NCBI GenBank assembly: GCA_941918925.1
Contig: OW799233.1
Location: 126,380,833 to 126,444,832 of the forward strand
Reading direction: 5' to 3'
Origin: Phyto melanocephala
Taxonomy: Eukaryota > Arthropoda > Insecta > Diptera > Rhinophoridae
DNA length: 64,000 nucleotides
The notes beneath the pieces are model-generated. The model made no database searches and was not told where the DNA came from. It saw only the letters and a program-made list of their open reading frames with translations. The first letter of the stretch is position 1. Every line of letters starts with the position of its first letter. Positions 45,728 through 57,900 of this stretch are shown here, piece by piece. Both the position numbers and the translations under genes were made by a program.

Positions 45728-47904
45728 AAACAAGTAAGAGCACTATATTCGGCTGTGCCGAATCTTTTATACCCACCACCAATTTTGTGTACATTTAAAG
45801 CACAATATTTATTATTTTGTTAATCGCTATGGAATAATATCTTTATAATAAAATATGTATCACTTTCTTTGTAGAGGGTGGTTAAATTTTAAGGGCCCAT
45901 GTTTAAGGTGAACCACATCTAAACTTCAACTTTTTTCTTGTATTTCATTTGACATTTCTCAATCTCAGACTAACTCAATTTGAACCGTGGAAAGATACGC
46001 AATCGAGCAACGCTTTTAAATACTAAAGATTTTTATAAAAATGGGCGTTCAAATCAAAATGCATTTTGTGCACTTCGTGATTCTTTTGGTCAACATAATC
46101 GTTCAAATTCCTCCACAATCGGGAGAATTGTAAAAAATATTTAAATTTCTGCAAAACAGGTCTGTATAAAATGTTAGAAAATCTGTAAATGCCTTCTTAG
46201 TTCGTTGGATGGGGACCATTGCTGTTCTTTGCGATAGTGTGGCAAAAGAGCAGTCAACCTCGACTCATCATCATGCCCAACAAAGAAGCATCAACATTGT
46301 CATTGATAATTTGGACCATCAGATAGAATAGTGGGGCCAAGGATGGGGAGGGGGGCCATTTGGCCGATATTTTATTCAATACATAATCGAACCATACAAA
46401 TATTAGCATTATAAAAAGATATGATAATAACTTCTTAAACAATTTGTGTTTTATTTAAAATCAACATCGGCCATTAATATTTAATCACCCTTAATAACTT
46501 CGATATGATAGTAAAATGTTTTCGTAAATTTAGTCTTTTTTAAATAAAAGTGGGCGTTAAAGTAGGAGTGTCAATAAAGCTTTTGCTAATAAATACAACT
46601 TAGATATTTTAATATTGTCCTTTATTTTCCCAAAAACATTGTCAATAGAGAAATTACATGAATTTAAGATAAACCGTTATATGGGAAGTAGGCGATAAAG
46701 TGAGCGTGTCACTTAAACTTTTTGGCACAACGATTACATTGATTAGAAGGATATATGTAGCAAATTTTATTATCATACCTCTAATTTTGTCGGTTTTATG
46801 AGCTTTTAAATTTCATTAACGGTAGATATCGTGAAAAGTGGGCGTTAAAGTAGGCGTGTCAAAGTTGTTCTTGCTAATGAGTACTACTTAGATGTTTCAG
46901 TATAGTCTTTTATTATTCCAAAATCTTTATAAATAGAGAAATTATATGAATTTTAGGTAAAACGTTATATGGGAGGTGGGCGTAAAAGTGAGCGTGGCAC
47001 CTTAATTTTTTGGCACAGTAATGACATTGCCTAGGGGGGATATACGTAGCAAGTTTTATCTTCATACCTCTAATTTTGGCGGTTTTATGAGCTTTTAAAT
47101 TTCATTAACGGTAGATAACGTGAAAAGTGGGCGTTATAGTAGGCGTGTCAAAGTTGTTCTCGGTAATGAGTACAACTTAGGTGTTTCAATATAGTCCTTT
47201 TATATTCCAAAATCTTTATTAATAGAAAAATTATATGAATTTTGGGTAAAACGTTATATGGGAGGTGGGCGTTAAAGTGGGCGTGGCACATTGATTTTCC
47301 GTTAGAACAAAGCATTTAACCCAGAAGCCATGTGTGCAAAATTTCAGGGTCGTACATCCAATTTTGTTGCTTTTATGACGTTTTTGTTTTTAAATATACC
47401 GAAAAATACACTGTGCGGTATAAATTTTCGTACATTTTGATCGATAACTCCTCTCCTAATGCATAGATTTAGATCATTTTCTGGGAAAGATATTGTTTTT
47501 ACTCAGGAAATATATATTCGAAGTTTCATGAGTCTACGTTAATGCGTTTGGACACAATTCCATTTTGTTCGATGTTTGAAGGACACGATTTTTTCGACCT
47601 ACTGTTGCTTTTCGAGCTATAACTCGCTTCCTAATATTCCGATTTAGCCCATTTTCAATACCAAACAAACCTTGTATATAAGAAAGATTCTGGCAAAATT
47701 TGAGCCCCCTAGCTTTTTCGGTGCGACCTCTATCGTGCTTTCAACAGACGGACAGACGGACGGACATAGCTAGATCGTCATCAAATCAAACCCTGATTCA
47801 GAATATATATACTTTATGGGGTCTAAAATGGATATTTCGATGTGTTACAAACGGAATGACAAAATTAATATACCCCCACCATTTTTTTGGTGGCGGGTAT
47901 AAAA
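45728..47904 (-). mobile_element. HINE-1 copy E
   Basis: About 2.2 kb in reverse orientation: AAACAAGTAAGAGCAC with the TTCGGCTGTGCCGAA hairpin at the left, and GGTGGCGGGTATAAAA at the right. Three tandem units with GTGGGCG/GGGCGTGGCAC cores lie near 46680, 46975 and 47265, more than in other copies. The GTCCGTCCGTCTGTC tract (as its complement) is near 47745-47765. Confidence 0.78.
45874..46491 (+). mobile_element. Mariner-derived insertion inside HINE-1 copy E
   Basis: Same site and relative orientation as in copies A-D; ends GAGGGTGGTTAAATTTTAAGG and the TTAATCACCC complement. The plus strand near 45985-46140 carries the helix-turn-helix remnant (a FDQHNRSN-like block is decayed) with stops. 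Confidence 0.75.
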
Positions 47905-47997
47905 ACAAAACATTGTTTTTTAAGATTTAAAATATGTATTGCATTTTTATTTTTACAAAATATGTATATACAAAAAATCTATATATATAAAAGAGTA

Positions 47998-48055
47998 ACG
48001 TGACTGACTGACTGACTGACTGACTGACTGACTGAATGACTGACTGACTGATTCA
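47998..48055. repeat. (GACT)n microsatellite
   Basis: About 13 units of GACT with one interruption, 20 bases inside the Helitron start. Confidence 0.92.
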
Positions 48056-48929
48056 TCATCGCACAGCCCAAACGCAAAGAGCTAGAGACATGAAATTTGG
48101 CCAATCGTTTCCTCTTTCAATGTATTGCTCCACTAAGAAGGGATTTTTGGAAATTCGTACTTTAAGGGGGTAAAAAAGGGTAAAAACGGGTAAAATCGGT
48201 AATCTTATATCTGCTAAACTAAAAATGATACAAATTAAATTGAAAAAGTATTGTAATTTGCACAAAAAATAAGCTGGCAGGTGTCTGGCCTTTTTTAGAA
48301 TTTTCAACCCCTAAGGGGAAAAAACGGATAAAAACTATAATTTGGTACTTTTTTGGTACCCTATGTAACTACCAAACGCATAAAGCTAGGAAAAAAATTT
48401 AAACTGTATTAAGTAGTCCGCAAAAAAATATTAATAGGAATTCGGCACTTTTTTCAAATTCATATGTATAAGGGGTAAAAATTGTCCCTTTTTTTTGTAC
48501 TTTTTTTAAAATAAACTTTTCTAATATTATTCAATGGGACAAAATTTGACAATTATTATTTCCTAATAGAATATGGACAACTATTTAGGTGAAATTTTTG
48601 GAAACTTTTTTGGGGACAAAAAAGGTACCAAAAAGTGGAAAATTTCGGAAAATGTATGTAATTCCTAATTAGACGGCCAATTTTCACAAAATTTTTAATT
48701 GGGATTTCACTAGACATAAAAAATCATGTAATTTAGTAAAAATTTAAACACATTCATAACAGGGTAGAAAAGGGAAAAATCGGGAAGAGTTTGGTACTTT
48801 TTAGAACATAATTACTTTTATGCAAAAAAGGGTAGATTTACTGAGTTTTAATCATGTCTATTAAAATATTTTGTTACATAGATATTTGAACATTTTAAAC
48901 TTGGAATTTGGAACTTGGACTAAAAATGT

Positions 48930-50010
48930 ACTTTTTCGCTTTTCTATGGTACTTTTTGTATTTTCTACGTTTATAAAGGTAGAATTGTAAAATAAAGGAC
49001 TATTAATTCCAGGTTAGACTAAAAATGTTATGGGTGACCAAAAAGGTACTTTTTTGAATTTTTATGGTACTTTTTATATATTCTACGTTTGCGAAGCTAA
49101 AATATTAAAATTAGTGGCTATTTATAAAAGGTGAGACCGAAAATCTTATTTTATCTTACTTTTTGTAATTTCAACGTTTGTGAAGGTAGAATTTCGAAAT
49201 CAGTGACAATTAATACAAGGTGAGACTAAAAATGTTATGGGCGACCAAAAAGGTACTTTTTTGAATTTGTATGGTACTTTTTGTATTTTCTACGTTTATA
49301 GAGGTAGAATTGTAAAACAAAGGACTATTGATACAAGGTAAGACTAAAAATTATATGGGCGACCAAAAAGGTACTTTTTTGAATTTTTATGGTAGTTTTT
49401 CTATTTTCAACGTTTGCGAAGCTAGAATTTTAAAATTAGTGGCTATTGATACAAGGTGAGACTGAAAATATTATGGTCCACCAAAAAGGTACTTTTTTGA
49501 ATTTTTATGGTACTTTTTGCATTTTCTAAGTTTATAAAGATAGGATTATACAATCAAGGACTATTGATTCTAGGTTAGACAAAAAATGTTATGGGCGACC
49601 AAAAAGGTACTTTTTTGAATTTGTATGGTACTTTTTGTATTTTCAACGTTTGCGAAGGTAGAATCTTGAAATTAGTGACAATTGATACAAGGTGAGGCTA
49701 AAATTGTTATGGGTGACCAAAGAGGTACTTTTTTGAATTTTTATGGTACTTATTGTATTTTTAACGTTTGCGAAGCAAGAATTTCGAAATTAGTGCCTAT
49801 TGATACAAGGTAAGGCTAAATATGTTATGGGCGATCAAAAGGGTAGTTTTATGCATTGTAATGGGACTTTTTGAATTTCCTACGTTTAAAAAGTTAAAAT
49901 TGTGAAATAAAGGATTATTTATTCAAGTTTAGAATTAAAATGATATTAAACACACAAAAAAAGCCTTTTTGCATTTTTATTGTACTCTTTGTATTTTTAC
50001 GTTTGTAAAC
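48930..50010 (+). repeat. 118-base tandem repeat array inside the Helitron
   Basis: Units share GACCAAAAAGGTACTTTTTT, TTTTATGGTACTTTTTGTAT, a TTTCTACGTTT.. block and a TGATACAAGGTGAGACTAAA-like block. The first motif starts near 49037, 49243, 49361, 49479, 49597, 49714 and 49833, a period of 117-119 after the first gap. Units are diverged by perhaps 10-25%. No coding function is evident. Confidence 0.85.
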
Positions 50011-50785
50011 ATAGATTGTTAAAATTAGTGTTTTTTGATGTGAGGTCTAAGTCCTAATATTATGGACGAACAAAATTACTTTTTCTCTTTTTATATATTT
50101 TGTATACATAGAATTCTAAATAAAGGTAATAATAAACCAAGTGGAAGTTTTATTGAAGGAAAAAATGTTTCTTTTATTATTTTAGGGTAATTCTTGCAAA
50201 ATATGAATCTTAATTTTTTAAACTCAGTAGCATTGATCTTGCTTTTAGTTAGGAAATATATGCCCGATATATCCTTACTCTACTTTTTATATTTCTAAGT
50301 AAACTGAATCAGAGATACAAATTTTCATAAATTGAACCAAAAATATTTAATAATTATAAATAGAACTTGAGCATTCAATAAATAGTAAGAACTGCGCTAA
50401 CGAAGTAGCGGGTTAAATGCTAGTATATACATATACCTTATAAAATGCATTTAAAAATATTAAGGTAGTATTTAAAAAAAATAAATAAATTGATCGGAAA
50501 CTACTGCATTTATTTTCTTTTTACATCATTTTTTTAATGTGTTCGAACTTTGATTGAATACGCTGATCTTTTATTATTTTTTGAACTGTTCAAGACTATT
50601 TTCACTACGTTTACTAGTGTTCATGATTATGAATACATATAATCGGTCGTATTCATGTTTATGATCATACTTGTTTGGTAGTGTTGTCCACTCATCGGTA
50701 CTTGTCGGCAATAAACACAAACAAGTTAAACATAAAAAATAAAGTGAGCGTCTTCAGACACAGATTTTTTGTGTTCATGCAGCAG

Positions 50786-51395
50786 TCTACTATATATGTA
50801 TATACATACATATATAAAAGTGAAACTCTGTCTGTGTGTTAGCTATAGACTCCGAAACTGTAAACCCGATCGGACTCAAACTTTGGCAAATTGTTGTACA
50901 CATTCCGGGGGGTGTTTATGGGTAGTAAAAAGTGGGCGGGGCCACGCCCATAAAAATTAGTTGTCATTTTCAGCTACTTGCACTTGACCGATTTTTCTGA
51001 AACTTTGCACACATATTGAACTCTCATGACTGTATAATTTCGTGATTATAAAGGTGGGCGTGACCACGCCCATAAAAAAGTTATAATTTTGAGGTACTTG
51101 CACTGGACCGATTTTTCTGAAACTTTGCACTCTTTTTGAGCTGTCATGGCTATAAAATTTCGTGATTAGAAAAGTGCGCAGGGCCACGCCCATAAAAAAA
51201 AAGTTAAAATTTTGAGGTACTTGCACAAGATCGATTTTTCTAAAACTTTGCACACATATTGAGCTGTCAGGACTTTACATTTCATGATTATAAAAGTGGG
51301 CAGTACCACGCCCATAAAAACAAGTTATAATTTTCAGCTACTTGAACTTCATTGGTTTTTCAAAAACTTTGCACACACATATTGATTTGATTTCA
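50786..51395 (+). mobile_element. Helitron of the GC-box repeat family, 3' truncated
   Basis: Matches the minus-strand element at 43659-44417 from TATATAAAAGTGAAACTCTG onward: GTTAGCTATAGACTCCGAAAC, then four units with CCACGCCCATAAAAA and TTTCTGAAACTTTGCACAC. The last unit breaks off near 51395 and no hairpin/CTAG end follows. The first bases are blurred by a TATG/CATA run. Confidence 0.72.
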
Positions 51396-52743
51396 GCTGT
51401 TCTTCTTCTTGCTGAATAAATTTTTATTATTTTTAAAGTTTAAGATGTCAAAAAAAATGAGCAAACACTTTGAAAAATTAAAGAAAATTTACAAATAAAC
51501 GAGAAAATGTAAAAAAATATTGGTAGCAAAACTGCAATTAAATTGGTAAGTACAATCAATATGTGAATGTTACAGCGAAAGACAAAAATTTGCCGTAAAA
51601 AAGCATAGATTGTCGATTTCAATTGTAGTCATAATAGTGATAACATAATAATGATAGCTGCTAACCATTATATGTTTTAACCATAATCATACAATTAAAT
51701 CATAATATGTTGCTCTTCGGTTATGGTTTCTTTGCGTGTACACATTCAGAAAGACATATTGAGGCAATAGTCTCTCTCTATTGATTAAGATGTGCCAGAA
51801 ACTTCAAAATTTGATTGCTAGATTTTATTGAATGTCTTAGTTAATACGTCTGCACCAATTATACAATTTCATAGAAAAAAATCTTAAAAATATTCTTCAT
51901 ATTTTTAATTCATTTATTATGCTGACAAATTATATTATTACTACCACAGCTACTGAGGAGAGCATTACGTTCATTTATCTACTCTAAGCTGTCCATAAAA
52001 TTCATTTATTCATGCACTCTACTCGTCTTCAACATTGTCCTTAATGTTCTTTAGAAATTTGCTGCTGGTGTATGCGATGAAGCAATTTTGTTTTTGTTTT
52101 AATTTCTATTGCTGGCATTTCTTGAAATGTTCTTATCCAGTTAAGAAAAGTTTTTTTCAAGCTTCAAAATCTTTATGTATTTATAAACTTTGTCATAAAG
52201 TTTGTCGATGGAGAGGGAGAGAGAAATTTTTTGAGACACGTACGATTTGTAATGGGAAAAATCATATTATTTATTTGAAAATCGATGACATAAATTGTGG
52301 TAAGATTTGAAAATATTTCACTATTGAACATTGTGAAAGAAAATAGTAAAATATATTTGGACAAAGTATGGTGTAATATAATAATATGTAAAATACTTAT
52401 ACTCGAATGTATTAAATTGTTCTTTAAACAAAGAAAATAAGTATTACGAAATGTAATTGCATTGATTTTGTGTTAGAGTATTTTGTTAGATTAGCTGATA
52501 TTGTTGTTAGCGCACTGAAGATTTTTGTTCATATGACAAACAAATATCTTTTTAATTAAAAAGTATTTCACTTGTGTTTATGGTTAACCTCAAAATTGAG
52601 TTTAAAAAATGTTTGTAAAAATAATTTATTAACCAAAAAAAAAAAAAAAATACTTACTTCATAAAATTTTGAGAGTAATGAGTTGGGCGTTTGGTTTTAC
52701 TGAACCAAAGTTTAAACGCCAATTAATATATTAAACACTTTTA
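51396..52743. other. AT-rich DNA, no gene seen
   Basis: The longest ORFs (52035-52310 plus, 52173-52364 minus) overlap each other and have no recognisable domains. No transposon ends found. Confidence 0.45.
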
Positions 52744-53600
52744 TTTTACACCTTCGATATACGCTTCATTTGTGGTGCCAAGGATATGTAAACCTTTATC
52801 ATTCGTTTCTTATTGCTACAATATTGTGCAGTATTTATTTTCGGAAGGCCCATAAATGGGGAAGAAAAAATCCGCTATAGCCTCCATATCTGGCATATAC
52901 ATATATGCTTCTTTTGTAAAATTCCGGTTATGAATAGTTATTGAAATTTACCAAAATCGCCTTATAAATGTGTTAGATATAAGCTAATCAAAATTTATAT
53001 AAAAATAATTATTTCTTAGCCTTAGGATTATTTAAAAACAAATTTTCGGTATTCGTTAAAAATGTTTGACAAAGAGGTCACTTATCGCCAAAGTTATAAG
53101 CAAAAATTATTTGGAGAAATTTGTTTTAAATATTTGAAGTTTCTGAAGCTCCTTATCATTTTTCGGTGTTACTAGACCAAATTACAGGCAGTACCTTTGA
53201 AAACCATAACTGAGAAAAGCTTACAAATTGATTTGAAATTAACAGAGATATAAGACCAAAAAAAACTGCTGTTCTGTTTTTTCGTCTAGTAAACCTAGAA
53301 TGTCATTATTAGTATCAAATGAAGGATGATAAAAAGTTTAAGTTTATGAAGACCGTGAATTATGGTTCAAAAAAAGTATTATAAAAATTTTCCCTTTAGA
53401 ATTTCTTCAATAATATTATTAAAAGAAAGAGCCTGAATAAAAAAAAATAAATCCAAGATGGTGCCCTAAATAAAAAGGCGGCTAATTGTTTTCTAAACAT
53501 TTTGAAAATCAAAATCAATTTGAAAGGAAAAATGAAAAATGGCTTATAAAAATTAATCTAAAATCCAGGCTACAATGTGGACATTATACCTACACTCGAA
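52744..53600 (+). mobile_element. Old, diverged HINE copy (TATACCCTTCAC group)
   Basis: CTTCATTTGTGGTGCCAAGGAT, TTTATCATTCGTTTCTTATTG, AAATCGCCTTATAAATG, a GGTCACTTATCGCCAAAGTTA block and GTATCAAATGAAGGATG correspond in order to the copies at 18776 and 31397. Ends are approximate. Confidence 0.45.
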
Positions 53601-54269
53601 AAACCAATCAAGAAATCTGTACTTAAATCAATCCGTAGCGATGTCAGAAGTACAGTATGTACTATTTTGTTAAACCAAGAACAAAATGCTTGATTTAAGA
53701 ACGAGTGTTTTAAGTATGAGTTTCTTAATTTAAGGAATAGTTAAGCCGAAAAAAGTTTGATTTTAAAAATTGTAAGGTTGAGCAAAGCCCGAAACCGTAC
53801 TTGTCGTGAGTTTAGAAAAAAATTCATTCAAGTAAATATAAAAGAAAGTTATTTCGAAGATTATTTTGTTTCAAAATGTATAACTTTGTTTGATCGTTGC
53901 ATAATACAGTAACTTCACTACTCGCACTTTGACATTTTTTTAGCGATACGTTTAAATGCAACTAAAAAAGAAAAATAACGAAAAAACGTTAAAACGTAAG
54001 TTAACTGGGAAACTGATGCAGTTTTGTTGACGTAAACATTATTACTTTTAGCTGAAGTATGGTAAAAAATATGAGAATTATTTAAACATACTTGAAATTT
54101 TATAAAGTGTGTTTATCTAAGTAAATGTCTCAAAAATATATATATTTTTTTATTTTGAGAGAAATAAGACTTTATTTAATTCTCATTTTAATAGCCTTGT
54201 ACTTGAGTTGTACTTGTTTTAAGAACACTAGAAAAAATCGTACTTAAATTTTAAGCACAATTTCGGCTT
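53601..54269. other. AT-rich DNA, nothing recognised
   Basis: No coding or transposon signature found. Confidence 0.4.
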
Positions 54270-54271
54270 TA

Positions 54272-54511
54272 TTTCTGTGGCTTGGAGCTAAAACGGCCAA
54301 TGTCAAAATATTTACTTTTGAGAAAATTGGAATTAAACTTTAACTTTTATAGGAGCTTCCATAGTGACATTGGCCAGCATTTTATTTATGCAGCTGTTCT
54401 GTGTTAAGTATGACTTTAGCTGTTTTACCATAATGAAACAAATCTAATGCAATGATTAACTCAAAAGAGCAAAAAAGTGACATTGGCCCTTTTACCTCCA
54501 TGCCATAGATT
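54272..54511 (-). mobile_element. Two-copy MITE, copy 2
   Basis: Inverted ends TGTGGCTTGGAGCTAAAA and TTTTACCTCCATGCCATA. The interior (CAAATCTAATGCAATGATTA, then ACTCAAAAGAGCAAAAAAGTG) is the reverse complement of the copy at 34604-34847. The left flank is TA; the right end is mutated. Confidence 0.78.
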
Positions 54512-54569
54512 TAAGAATTCAATTCGTGGATTTAGAACTTCATTTTCATCTCTGTATATGTACATGATA

Positions 54570-54622
54570 GTAACGGGTATAATCAGATTCGGTTCAACTA
54601 AATACATCACTTTTATTTGATA
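54570..54622 (+). mobile_element. Degraded HINE 3' terminus
   Basis: GGGTATAATCAGATTCGGTT followed by CAACTAAATACATCACTTTT resembles the shared HINE 3' end with a mutated hairpin. Confidence 0.4.
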
Positions 54623-55204
54623 TTAGTTGCAACTTTATATACATGCATCGACCACTATAATGACAGCGCTAGCTATAAGTGATCATAGAACCTACCAAAT
54701 TGTTTTACTATCTTCACTATAGCATGTGATAAAACCATCACCATAGAACAATGCGGTAAGATTAGAAATGTTCAGTAATATGTGACCTTGCGTAGGACAG
54801 TATTGTCTTTGTATATTATATCACCGTAAATCTGACACATATCTGTAAAAATATTATAATTCATCATTAAATTGATGCTATTTTGATTATATCTTATTAT
54901 GACTATTTTATGACATAGCAATTTTGGCTGGTCCGTATATTATCATTAATAAGTAATTAAAATTATATATAAATGAATACATTTGACTATAGCATAGTCT
55001 TAGTGAAAGAAAAATTGTGGATCAGTAGCCTTAGAATTAGAGCCAGGGAGTTCGATATGGTACGCAAAATGGTAATTTTCTATATATTATTATCCCTTTA
55101 TCCGTGTTTGCCAGTCTTATCAATTTTCAAATATTTACTTTCCTTATGAACTTAGATTGTTGGATGGTAAACATTATACGTCATGCATTTTATTTCACTC
55201 ATTT
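54623..55204. other. AT-rich DNA, nothing recognised
   Basis: No gene or element ends found. Confidence 0.4.
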
Positions 55205-55640
55205 TTTAACTTGACCCTATTGGGGCTTTGACGGGACATTGTCCGGTGAGAACTAGAACTAGTAGATGAGATAGTGCCACTCCTTTACTGTAGGATGTGG
55301 AGGATGACCATTGACCACATTGTCTGTCACTGTCCGAGACTACAAAACCACAAGGTTAAGTGGTTAGGTAAACGATTTCACGATAATCTAGGTGATGTCT
55401 CGGAGTGCAAACTGGACAACATAATGGGATTCAAGAATTCATCGGGTTGATTGTGAACGGACAGTGAAGGCCTGATGGGTTTTCAACGAGTCTTTTATTC
55501 ATTTTTTATTTGTACTATTTCTTTCTTTTATTCATCTTTTCTTCTACATATTTCGGGGTTTTTTTCTATTAACAATGGTTCATAATGGTCTCCGAGTGAG
55601 GGCTTCCTTCTCCTTTCATATCTACCTACCTACCTAACTT
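55205..55640 (+). mobile_element. LINE 3' fragment of a second family
   Basis: Across frames it reads LTGHCPV, then CRMWRMTIDHIVCHCPRLQN (a CCHC zinc finger after RNase H), then KWLGKRFHDNLGD and ECKLDN. This is the same C-terminal plan as the LINE at 5741 but a different family. A 3' UTR with a (TACC)n terminus (near 55618-55635) follows. It is 5' truncated and frameshifted. Confidence 0.65.
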
Positions 55641-57369
55641 GGCAGGCTTCTGTACAAAAGTAGGGCGTAATTTTATCTATATAAAATGCACCTGAATATA
55701 TTTCCCATAATGCTAGATGCAATCAATATTTAAATGCTTATCTTTTTTAAACGATTTTATTTATTGAATTCTGGTTCATTATAATAACTTTAAAGAAGCA
55801 TATTTTGGAGATATTTGCTTTAGAACGGACACTTTTAAGCAAAGATCCTGTAAAATTTTATTGGGAGTGGTTTAAAATCGGACTTCACTGATGTCTTCCA
55901 GAAAGTAAAAATTGTGATACAATCTAATGAAAACTTCTGAATTTAGCAATAGCCATCTACATTTTACAACAAGTGTAATTAGTAAAGCAATTACAATAAC
56001 AACAACATCAATTACAGTTTACTTTTCCATCTTCAAAATAAAGGTCACTGTGCAGTCAATAAAGAAAAGAAAATTATTTATAAATAACTTTATAGTTAAG
56101 TCTACCTAATAAACTTTCGATCTTGAAAAGGTTTGCTTTTGTTTTTTATTTTTTCTAATTTTTATATTTACCCTTCAAAATAATTTTCTTTAAGTACTTA
56201 ACAATGTCAAGAAAAAATGTTGTTCCCTTCCTCTTCCTTTCTATTCGATTACAAAAGAAAAAATTAAAGAAAAAACAAAACAAAACAAAAGAAAAAAACT
56301 TATGACTAAATATCGCCATTTTAGGCTAATGAGCTTCTTAGCGGCAATTATCAGTAAAGTCATTAAGGCATTTTATAAATAATGAATTGAAGTGGCTCCG
56401 GAATACGAATCAAATTAGTAACGTCAAAAGTAAAAGGGCAAGGGGAAAAAATCAGAAAAAAGTTTTTTTTTGTACTTTAGTTTGGAACATCAAAACTTAA
56501 GTCCCAAATACTATTGTTTGATGTTTCATTCATTAATTTTTGGTGTGTTATTGTTTGAGTGTTATAAGAAGTTTATAAGAATTTTAAATACTCTATAAAA
56601 GTTAAATTTAATAAAATTGTTATGTTCATACTTACAGGCATTTAGAAAAAAATAAAAATACTAACCAAATGGTGGGAATGAAAAAGAGGTAATAATACCA
56701 AATGCCTTTGTGTTATAACCCTTTTTGGAGTACTTCTTTCATATTTTAGAATAAATAGCTAAAGATAAAAACAATAATATCAGGTTTTTTCTTTATTTGT
56801 CAACCGATTTTAACCAAAAAAAAAAAGAATTATTTGAAATGTATTTCTTTGAGGCACTGCAGTTGACAAGTCTGATTGAAATAGGTTCAAAATTTTGAAA
56901 GCTCCAAGCGTTCAAGTACCTCCGATTCACATTGTTGAAAAATTAAACAAATGAACGTGTGTGTATACAATTTGCTTTTGTAAGAAATAAAAAAAATCTT
57001 TTTCACTTTATAAATAGAATTTATGAGCATCAAATTAAGTTCTCACTTCTGATACTGCTCGCAAAGCTAGAGTAGAAAAAAAAACACGTAACCAAATCAG
57101 TATGTCGAAACAACTAAAAGCAATTGAAAAAGGAGTATGCTGGACAAAAAAATTGCTTGGTTTTTTTAACACAGTTAGGAATTCTGTATCTTACAGGAAT
57201 ATAATACCTTGGCAACTATCAGATAATATTGGTCAAACCAATCCACTTAAGGATGCAAGTTTGAAAAAAATGTAATGAGTAGAGAAAGATTTTAGAAAAT
57301 AAAACAAAGCTTACACGTTCGTGATAACAAATTATAGTAGGAGTAGGTAGTTACTGTAATGTCAGATAC
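55641..57369. other. AT-rich DNA, no gene seen
   Basis: A/T runs and short ORFs only. A lysine/threonine-rich ORF at 55927-56109 reflects base composition. Confidence 0.45.
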
Positions 57370-57900
57370 TTTGGGCTAGGAGCCAATGTGCCAAGAGAAA
57401 AGATTTGATCGTAAAATTCGAAAGATAGCCAATATTGAGCAGCCATATATAGTCCACGCATACAATCAGCCATCAGACAATGCCATGAAGAATTAACCCA
57501 TCCGAGTATGAGGAAAAAAATGGTATTGGCCACTGCTTACAAATGCAATGGATGCAGCCATGGTGAATGTCTTGAAGCTGCATTGCATGTGCAGAAGATG
57601 TAAAGGTGCTACAATAATCAGCCAGTTAGACTTTTGCGTGAGTATTGTTGAATCGTTGGTTACAATTTCAGAAAGCCGATGTGCTTTTTGTTAAGTTGTC
57701 ACAAATGCACAACAAATGCGCGCAGATAACTTTTAACACACAACGAATAAGATTGAAAAACGTAGCTGTTGTGGAAAATGTGGAGACAAGACAGACATTG
57801 CCTGTACAAAATGTTATGTAAATTTACATCCAAAGGACTGTTTCGTATCACTTTATGATGGTGTTCCAAAAAATATTAAAAAATCTCAATAACAAAACAA
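57370..57900 (+). pseudogene. piggyBac transposase relic, C-terminal part
   Basis: Reads QPYIVHAYNQ, NAMKN-stop-PIRV-stop-GKKWYWPLLTNAMDAAMV, KLHCMCRR, QLDFCVSIV, and a terminal zinc domain CCGKCGDKTDIACTKCY with H and C further on (about 57768-57838), then a stop. The order matches the end of piggyBac transposases of the VNNYRIRVRGKKWYWP lineage, distinct from the KRWPM type at the left edge. The GGVD block with the third catalytic aspartate is deleted and two stops are in frame. A GGGCGTTAA-like TTAA site follows near 58380 but no end is established. Confidence 0.72.

Larger units (their letters stand above)
47978..50423 (+). mobile_element. Non-autonomous Helitron with a 118-base tandem array
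   Basis: Starts TCTATATATATAAAAGAG after an A, then a (GACT)n tract. It ends with the hairpin CGCTA-ACGAAG-TAGCG (50395-50410), nine bases, and CTAG followed by T. These are the Helitron 5' TC, 3' hairpin, CTRR end and A/T insertion features. The interior has no Rep/helicase. It consists of a GGGTAAAA-rich part (48170-48800) and a diverged tandem array (48930-50010). The 2446-base length is large for a non-autonomous Helitron. Confidence 0.82.

Noticed and set aside
47998..48055. Short regular repeats considered as a CRISPR array
   Set aside because: A GACT microsatellite with no spacers inside a Helitron in eukaryotic DNA.
50957..51253. 98-codon minus-strand ORF with an internal repeat
   Set aside because: It is a read-through of the 120-base Helitron units; the repeated peptide follows from the DNA repeat, and the copy at 43659 does not keep the frame.
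52035..52310. 91-codon plus-strand ORF
   Set aside because: No domain, overlaps a minus-strand ORF, and the cysteine/phenylalanine/lysine-rich composition is expected of AT-rich DNA.
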